Assembly (NCBI GenBank): GCA_029168955.1
Contig: JAPDOI010000134.1
Span: 1,054,001-1,118,000 of the forward strand
Length of the DNA stretch: 64,000 nucleotides
Reading direction: 5' to 3'
DNA from: Aplectana chamaeleonis
Lineage: Eukaryota > Nematoda > Chromadorea > Rhabditida > Cosmocercidae
Made by a program: the position numbers and the translations under genes. The notes under the pieces were generated by a model. It was not told the origin of the DNA. It saw only the letters and a list, made by a program, of their open reading frames with translations, and did not search any database. Positions 57,390-64,000 of the stretch are shown here, one piece after another. How positions within the stretch are numbered: the first letter of the stretch is position 1; every line of letters begins with the position of its first letter.

Positions 57390-59215
57390 CGCATTTTTGT
57401 CGCGGGAAGTATAAACGCTGCCTATGAGCCATTACAACTTCGCGTTACTCAGCGGTAACACCCCTCCATTTCCACCGGCCAGCGTGGGGTTCGTGTTAAT
57501 CGTTTAGGGTCGAATGATTGCGCTCCTTGTAGCTGTGTGAAGCTTCCTATATGAATGACACGGAACATATAAAACTCTATCTCCGTGATAATGATACGAA
57601 AAAAGGTCAACTGGTATATGGATTATGATACGGAATTCGAGTGTGTGAACGTGAAGTCTAACCCGAGTGCCTAATTGCCCAATAGTTGTACAAGTTCGAA
57701 AATTTTTTTCGAACGAACGGAGTTGGGAAAAGTTTGAGCGAACAAAAAATGAAAGAAATTCGTCCAAAGCTTCCGATTTTTTATTCGAAATTCGTTAGAA
57801 AAAATTTCGAGCAAACGAATTTCGAAATTTTTTCTAAATTCCGGAAGTAGAACGAACGAATTTTGAACCTAATCGATTTTCTGACTTTTTTTCAAAAGTC
57901 GTTCGGAATCTCGGACTTTTGATATTTCGATTGAAGTTTAGGATTTTTTTCGATACTCCCTCGATCTTTCAAAATTTTGGATCTTTTTTTTTCTCCGGAA
58001 CCGGACTCAACGCTTTATTCACCACGGTAAGTCAGAGAATGAAGAATCTACACGTTCTCGATTTCTACACAAGTCGCGAGCATGTATAGCCTTACTTCCT
58101 TGTTTCAAACAGCTCGAAATGATGTATATCAGGCCACATATCATGTCGAAGTCTTTCAACCAAAGTTATATTTTGCCATGATCGATCGCTCCGCAGCTTG
58201 CTCCGCCCGGACTCATTAGAGCAAGAAATACTTCATATTCCGCGGTCCCAAGCACAAAATTTTTAAGCAGGCGAGCTGTTCAATCACGCCCACGACAACT
58301 CAGACCGAGGAATAACGAAACAGCATAACCTAGGGTTCCAATAGCATTTCAAAAAATCTTTCGAAAAATGTTTAAAAATATCGTTCGTGTGCAACTATGA
58401 ACTGCCGTTCAAAGTCGCTGTCGGTTTTTCTCAATCACTTTGTGTACAGAGTGCTGAATTACTATTGTACGTGTAATCAAAGTCACCTGACAAACCTCAA
58501 TAGAAAAAGTTTTGTGAAGATCGTAAGATGCCTTTGCATTGGCCTGAACCAGTCGGAGGCAAAGCAATTTCGCTGGACGTAAGAGAACTTTTAACGGTAG
58601 ATGCCAATGACTGCGAGGGAAGGTTCGCATGCTCGACCAAAAGCGGCGCTCGCGGCGGCTGCTTGACACGCACGACGGCAGCATGGTTCGCCAGTCCCAT
58701 TCGGGCACGCTTTTTATAAGCTTTGACTCTTTCTCACTGGGCCCTTCACGCTACAATCATTCCCGAAGAAGCTGCCTTCGCGCAGCAGTCTGCTATATTC
58801 CAGCTTTGGCACGGCCAAGATTAGCTTAGTTGTTTACCGCGCTGCCGAAACGCCACTTTACAGACTGGTTTCCGCACCAGTTGCGATTATCGTTAGGAGG
58901 AATGTAGAGGAGGTAATCATGTTTGGTGTTCAACCTTAAAATTGGCGCTCGGCCGCGGTCGAATCCCGACTTTGATGTACGCAGCGACTCTTGTCACTGT
59001 TCTATATACACCCTTCAACGACCTGCATTTGCAAACAAAGTAATTTTAATGTCACTGGTGGAAACAGGAAGACATAACAAGTAGATCACAACACAAAAAA
59101 AAAAACTCATGAGCAGACGTTTCATCACAGCCATACTCGAATGTACTGCGCGCCTCCATTCTTAGCAGCCTGAATGAGGAAATTTCTATGAGATTTTCGC
59201 TAGCGATAGCAAATT
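57390..59215. other. No gene recognised
   Basis: No supported coding region. TTCGAA-rich sequence at about 57690-57870 contains a 13-bp hairpin (TTCGAAATTCGTT at 57784-57796 with AACGAATTTCGAA at 57814-57826). A 63-residue frame at 58528-58719 has no motif. Confidence 0.4.
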
Positions 59216-59220
59216 CCTAG

Positions 59221-59335
59221 AGTTATGGTTGGGGTCCAGCCTGAATTCAGATCTTGACACGTTCGACTCCGAAACTTCACAAGCACGCGTCGAACAGACG
59301 ACTAGGGATCTAACCACGGAGCCACGACACTCCTA
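59221..59335 (-). ncRNA. Possible tRNA-derived SINE fragment
   Basis: On the minus strand GTGGCTCCGTGGTTAGATCC resembles a pol III A box (TGGC...AGTGGTTAG) and GGAGTCGAAC about 55 nt later resembles a B box. No cloverleaf is convincing, so it is a decayed or SINE-type relic at best. Confidence 0.3.
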
Positions 59336-59549
59336 AAGACGTGGCAACACCCTCAACGCGATGTTGCCACGCTATGCAAGTTTTGCTTTCTCGGATTGTC
59401 GTAGTCGAAGATCAGGCAATACAAAGGCAAACATTAAAGCTGCCTATGGCCATTTTGGAACCGTGCACGAAATGCGAACACATCATCGCAATCTTATTAC
59501 AGCGGCTGCCCGGAATAGAAAGAGGACAAGTGTGCTGATAACACCAGCT

Positions 59550-59790
59550 CAGATAATAACACCGGCCGAGCGGGGGGAAGTAGGGTCGCCGGCTGAGCGG
59601 GCAGGCTTATTTTGGGGGCGGAGCGTCTTACCGGCTGAGCGGACGGGCATGCGTTCCACCGGTTGAGTGGCATGGCTTTACCGGCTCAGCGGGCGGACAT
59701 AGCATCACCGGCTGAGGGGCATGGCTTTACGGGGTGAGCGGGCAGACACTAATCCATGGCGGAGCATATCACCGGCTGATCGGGCAGACA
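59550..59790. repeat. GC-rich imperfect tandem repeat
   Basis: Six or seven copies of a phrase like CACCGGCTGAGCGGGCAGAC at irregular spacing of about 30-45 bp, just downstream of gene G. Confidence 0.7.
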
Positions 59791-59810
59791 CTAAAGCAAA
59801 CGAGGCTCAC

Positions 59811-60754
59811 AGCAACTTGGATAATAGTCGTCACAGGGATAATGTCCAAAATGCGGATAGAAAATGAAAGGTGGATCCATATAGTAATCGTACGGTCTGC
59901 AAGGGTGAAAGTTTTGGAAATAGACCGGATAAAAAGGCCGATGATGACTTCTTGAGCGGGAGTGACTTCTAGTGCTAGAGCTGGAACTGCTTGAAGAACC
60001 TCTACGATTAGATAACACCTTTTCGGAGTCCAGACACTCATCGGCTCGGGCAGGGACTAAGTGCACATCTTTGCATTTTTTGGCTAGAAACAGCACTTCT
60101 TCAGGTGTATTGACAGGAAAAGCCTTATAGTCGTAGTTTATCAAATTGCCAGGCTCTACGTTGAGCTCTTTGAGTTTGTCAGTGAACTGCTTGAATAGGT
60201 CGTCCTTATTCTTGTATTTAAAGGCAGCGTTCACGATGATCATCCTCGTTCACTTTCCTCAGTGAAATGATAGGGGAGAAGGATCCCAGGCTCCCAGTGT
60301 CGAAAGAACGGTAGAAAACGAACCAGGAGCGGCAGAATAACGGTTGCAAACAAGCGTTTCGGTGCCCCAGACACGCCTCGTGCCCCAGATCCTCCCCTTA
60401 AAAAGAACAAATGAAGACTTAGATTACGGGAATGAACAAGTCAAGGAAGTGCTGATAAGTGAGCTGATCGCTTGATTGCATTGAATGCTATCATCCTTCT
60501 AGCGGTCAATTCCTCCACTCTCAAAAATCAACGTAAACAAAAGAGGGCGTATTTTGGCTCAAAAACGCGTCTTTCGGGTCCTTTTTAAGCATGCCTTGCT
60601 ATATAGGGCACCAGACCTTCCGTAAACCGTGGAGATATTGGAAGTGAAATTTATCGTGAACACTGCCTTTAATAGTGAAGCGAGGCACAGCGTAGCGCTG
60701 AACGGTGATAGAAATATATCCACCAGGATCAGGCTGTGACTGCAACTTAGACAT
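59811..60754 (-). pseudogene. Ser/Arg-rich one-domain PB1-like gene G, exon interrupted by a TTAA element
   Basis: Start at 60754 (MSKLQSQPDP). The frame is open further up but that region carries the promoter module (TGACTCA on plus at 60873-60879). Domain: YISITVQRYAVPRFTIK, then, after the element, YKNKDDLFKQFTDKLKELNV and YKAFPVNTPEEVLFLAKKC. The linker is a run of Ser followed by an RSHSRSRSHHR stretch, then a Tyr/Pro/His-rich end and SCC in place of YCGC. Excluding 451 nt (element plus one TTAA) the exon is 493 nt and ends in a phase-1 donor (TGCT/GTGAGC) at 59811, as in relatives. GT(60661)...AG(60211) on the minus strand would remove exactly 451 nt in frame. Confidence 0.72.
60222..60668. 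mobile_element. TTAA-flanked MITE, family T2, in coding exon of gene G
   Basis: 447 bp; AGGCAGCGTTCACGATGATC and ATCGTGAACACTGCCT; TTAA at 60218-60221 and 60669-60672. Apparent reading frames inside are not conserved. Confidence 0.9.
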
Positions 60755-60839
60755 GGTGCAAAGGACGTTGCTGGGCCGAATGCAGATAGTGTGGGTACGT
60801 TCGCCCGCAAGCAAGCGCTCGATATCGCGGTTCGAAAAC

Positions 60840-60880
60840 AGCAGGTGGGTGGAGCTTGCGTTGCCAGGCGGATGACTCAT
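60840..60880 (-). promoter_or_regulatory. Conserved promoter module of gene G
   Basis: On the minus strand TGAGTCA (60879-60873), then CCTGGCAACGCAAGC and CCACCC, 119 bp before the ATG. Confidence 0.55.
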
Positions 60881-61027
60881 TGCGGCAGAAACCTTCAAAG
60901 TGCAGGGAGTGGGGACGTGCACTTCCTCATGAATTTCAGGAGGGAACCCCATCTCTTTGCGAAAAAGTTCGCAGAAATTGCGAAACATCATGAGCATTTG
61001 GCTACATATATGCAAGAATAAGACATA

Positions 61028-61306
61028 CTGTGCTTCTCTGGACCAAATTCCGGTCCACAATTGCGTCTCGACACGCTTTGCGACCGCGCGCTTCTGAGTC
61101 GGAAGAGTTTCCAGCGCCGCAGCCGCCGATCTGTTGACTCTAGGTGGACTTTAGGGACTGTAAACTGAACAAAATTGGAGAAAACTGTATAAAAAAGCCA
61201 TTTTTAGTCGGCTTTGGCGCTGGAAACTCGACTGACTCGAGCGCGTGCGGCCGCAAAGCGTGTCGAGGCGCAACTGCGGACCGGAATTTGGCCCAGAAAA
61301 GCACAG
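61028..61306. mobile_element. M1 MITE, copy d (complete)
   Basis: 279 bp, TA on both sides (61026-61027 and 61307-61308), CTGTGCTTCTCTGGACC to GCACAG. Best preserved copy, fixing the TA duplication. Confidence 0.9.
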
Positions 61307-61324
61307 TAGAGTGCGCGCAATAAT

Positions 61325-61445
61325 TTTAGTCTGATGAATTGACGGGGCTGCGACGGTAGATCACCCCACGCGAATCGAAACCCCATTCTCCACTGAGGCG
61401 GCCAATCCCGCACGGCCAGCCGTTTGATCCATGCGTCAGACTAAA
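61325..61445. repeat. 121-bp multi-hairpin element, copy 3
   Basis: As for 31141-31261; again directly beside an M1 MITE. Confidence 0.7.
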
Positions 61446-62109
61446 CCGAAAACGGAAACCATACATGCATATGGGAAGAGGACCGCTCATGTCCAACCCC
61501 TTTAGTTGTTCCCAATCCGTAGTGTCAACATGTTATCCTTTGGTCAGAAGCGAAACCTGAAATTGTGGTGAGCGCGAAGCGCTCACCAGATTTGGCTTTG
61601 ATTCGCCTTCGCGCAACCCACTGATCTCAGTATCAGGGTCCAGAGTAAACGTAGGAAGACCGTTCTTTTTGCATTTAATACACTTTAGAAAGGTGAATAA
61701 CTGTTCAAAAAATGGTCCGGAATGGTTACCTGGGATTCGAGAAAAAGTGTCAAAACCACGTCATTTTGGTCGAAAAAATGTTCATCTCCTTTTTTTTCAG
61801 TTGGCGTTCACGATCTTGTTGGAACACTTATTGTTGAGCTAGAGAGCTCATTTTCGGCCAGGAAGCTGGTTTTGTTTGCACCTAGCTCCTGTCAAATTTT
61901 GAAGTTGGTAGCTCAATTTTTGCGGAACCTCAAAATTGAGGGTAAAGAAAGACAAAAAAACGTAAACATGTTATTAAAAACCAACCGACGTTTGCTTATT
62001 CGTAAAAATGAACTAGTGAAATAAAACCGTTACTGATAGGCTTTTGCTCAGGATTTGACGGGGCAACGCTTCAATCAATACGGCGGGATCTCGGAAGTAC
62101 TTTTTGGAA
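61446..62109. other. No gene recognised
   Basis: No supported coding region. Perfect 10-bp stem with a GAA loop at 61566-61588 (TGGTGAGCGC). Confidence 0.4.
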
Positions 62110-64000
62110 CGCCGCACGGTGTGACTCAGAAGTGCGCCACAGAACGCCGTAGATACTGTGCGGGACCCCAGCAGGAGTGCGAAAGACGTCGTAGAACATG
62201 TGTGTGACCGAAGTAGGAGTGCGCCGGACGCCGTAGAAAGTGTGCGGGACCCAAGTGGGTGTGCGCAGAACGCCGTAGAAAGTGTGTGAGACCCAAATGG
62301 GTGTGCCCAGAACGCCGTAAAAAGTTTGCGGGACCCAAGTGGGAGTGCGCCGGACGCTGTAGAAATTGTGCGGGACCCAAATGGGTGCGAGCGGAACGCC
62401 CTAGAAAGTGTGTGGGACCCAAATGAGAGTGAGCCGGACGCCGTAGAAAGTGTGCGGGACCCAAACGAGAGTGCGCCGGACGCCGTAGAAAGTGTGCGGG
62501 ACCCAAATGGGTGAGCGCAGAACGCCGTAGAAAGTGTGCGGGACCTAAGTGGGAGTGCGCCGGACGCCGTAGAGAGTGTGCGGGACCCAAATGGGTGTGC
62601 GCAGAACGCCCTAGAAAGTGTGTGGGACCCAAATGAGAGTTCGCTGGAGGCCGTAGAAAGTGTGCTGGACCCAAATGAGAGTACGCCGAACGTCGTAGAA
62701 AGTGTGCGGGACCCAAATGAGAGTGCGCCGGACGCCGTAGAAAGTGTACGGGACCCACATGGGAGTGCGCCGGACGCTGTAGAAAGTGTGCGGGACCCAA
62801 ATGGGAGTGCGCCGGACGCCGTAGAGAGTGTGTGGGACCCAAATGAGAGTGCGCCGGACGCCGTAGAAAGTGTGCGGGATCCAAATGAGAGTGCGCCGGA
62901 CGCCGTAGAAAGTGTGCGGGACCCACGTGGGAATGCGCCGGACGCCGTAGAAAGTGTGCGGGACTCAAATGGGTGTGCGCAGAACGCCGCAGAAAGTGTG
63001 CGGGACCCAAATGGGAGTGCGCCGGACGCCGTAGAGAGTGTGCGGGACCCAAATTGGTGTGCGCAGAACGCCGTAGAAAGTGTGCGGGACCCAAATGAGA
63101 GTGCGCCGGACGCCGTAGAAAGTGTGCGGGACCCAAATGGGTGTGCGCAGAACGCCGCAGTGAATGTGTGGGACCCAAATGGGTGTGCGCAGAACGCCGC
63201 AGAAAGTGTGCGGGACCCAAATGGGTGTGCGCAGAACGCCCTAGAAAGTCTGTAGAACCTAAATGATAGTGCGCCGGACGCCGTAGAAAGTGTGCGGGAC
63301 CCAAATGAGAGTGCGCCGGACGCCATAGAAAGTGTGCGGGACTCACGTGGGAGTGCGCAGAACGCCGCAGAAAGTGTGCGGGACCCAAGTGGGAGTGCGC
63401 CGGACGCCGTAGAGAGTGTGCTGGACCCAAATTGGTGTGCGCAGAACGCGTAGAAAGTGTGCGGGACCCAAATGGGTGTGCGCAGAACGCCCTAGAAAGT
63501 GTGTGGGACCCAGTTGAGAGTGAGCCGGACGCCGTAGAAAGTGTGCGGGACCCAAATGGGTGGGCGCAGAACGCCGTAGAAAGTGTGCGGGGCCCTAGTG
63601 GGAGTGCGCCGGACGGCGTAGAGAGTGTGCGGGACCCAAATGGGTGTGCGCAGAACGCCGTAGAAAGTGTGCGGGACCCAAATGGGTGTGCGCAGAACGC
63701 CGTAGAAAGTGTGCGGGACCCAAATGGGTGTGCGCAGAACGCCCTAGAAAGTGTGTGGGACCCAAATGAGAGTGAGCCGGACGCCGTAGAAAGTGTGCGG
63801 GACTCAAACGAGAGTGCGCCGGACGCCGTAGAAAGTGTGCGGGACCCAAATGGGTGGGCGCAGAACGCCGTAGAAAGTGTGCGGGACCCAAGTGGGAGTG
63901 CGCCGGACGCCCTAGAAAGTGTGTGGGACCCAAATCAGAGTTCGCCGGAGGCCGTAGAAAGTGTGCTGGACCCAAATGAGAGTACGCCGGACGTCGTAGA
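62110..64000. repeat. 42-bp minisatellite, array 2, runs off the window
   Basis: About 45 copies of a 42-bp unit near GTGTGCGGGACCCAAATGGG followed by AGTGCGCCGGACGCCGTAGAAA. Variants differ in GGGTGTGCGCAGAAC versus GAGAGTGCGCCGGAC, mixed in no simple order. Long open frames on both strands (up to 437 residues) are 14-residue repeats. Reverse complement of the family at 781-1655. Confidence 0.95.

Noticed and set aside
62013..63430. 437-, 434- and 239-residue open frames
   Set aside because: 14-residue periodic translations of the 42-bp minisatellite on both strands at once; the same reasoning as for array 1.

Overview
The window looks like a repeat-rich region of a metazoan genome, most likely a nematode. 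I infer this from intron-style splice sites ending in TTTCAG, an RTE-clade LINE, a CR1-like LINE, a full-length Hsmar1/bandit-type mariner, and a dense set of small inverted-repeat elements. There is no bacterial gene organisation. A strongylid (hookworm-like) nematode is my best guess, but no gene here fixes the species.

The host genes belong to one recurrent family that I do not recognise by name. Members carry one or two PB1-like (ubiquitin-fold-like) domains of about 75 residues, then a low-complexity Ser/His/Pro linker, then in most members a DPR...PF...GC-x-YCGC C-terminus. The first coding exon always ends at a phase-1 GTGAG/GTAAG donor. Members are: two-domain genes at 3465-4359, 15310-16222, 32572-33475 and 45666-47050 (the last interrupted by a transposon); one-domain genes at 7055-7676 and 18759-19380; a divergent one-domain gene at 56905-57387; a Ser/Arg-rich one at 59811-60754 on the minus strand (interrupted by a transposon); and truncated or decayed copies at 27660-27912, 31670-32105 and 44085-45205 (all minus). 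Every full member has a TGAGTCA or TGATTCA heptamer about 100-120 bp before its ATG, usually followed by GCAAC and a GC box.

Layout: 0.8-1.7 kb is a 42-bp minisatellite and 1.9-2.1 kb a long (AC)n tract. Blocks 2.9-10.1 kb and 14.4-21.9 kb are direct segmental duplicates, each with a two-domain gene followed by a one-domain gene. A decayed CR1-like LINE fills 22.0-26.25 kb, followed by a dead mariner and a dead family member. From 28 to 50.6 kb there are two related units, each a truncated minus-strand copy divergent from a plus-strand gene. They are separated by an 8.3 kb satellite array (34.6-42.85 kb) with a higher-order repeat, which hosts an RTE element and a small inverted-repeat element. 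50.65-55.9 kb is a nest of TTAA-flanked elements with a hAT-like element inside. 56-61.5 kb holds two more family genes. 62.1 kb to the window end is the 42-bp minisatellite again, in the opposite orientation.

The main candidates for something undescribed are the gene family itself, its shared promoter module, and two independent TTAA-element insertions inside its coding exons. In both, a GT-AG pair exists that would remove the insertion and keep the reading frame.
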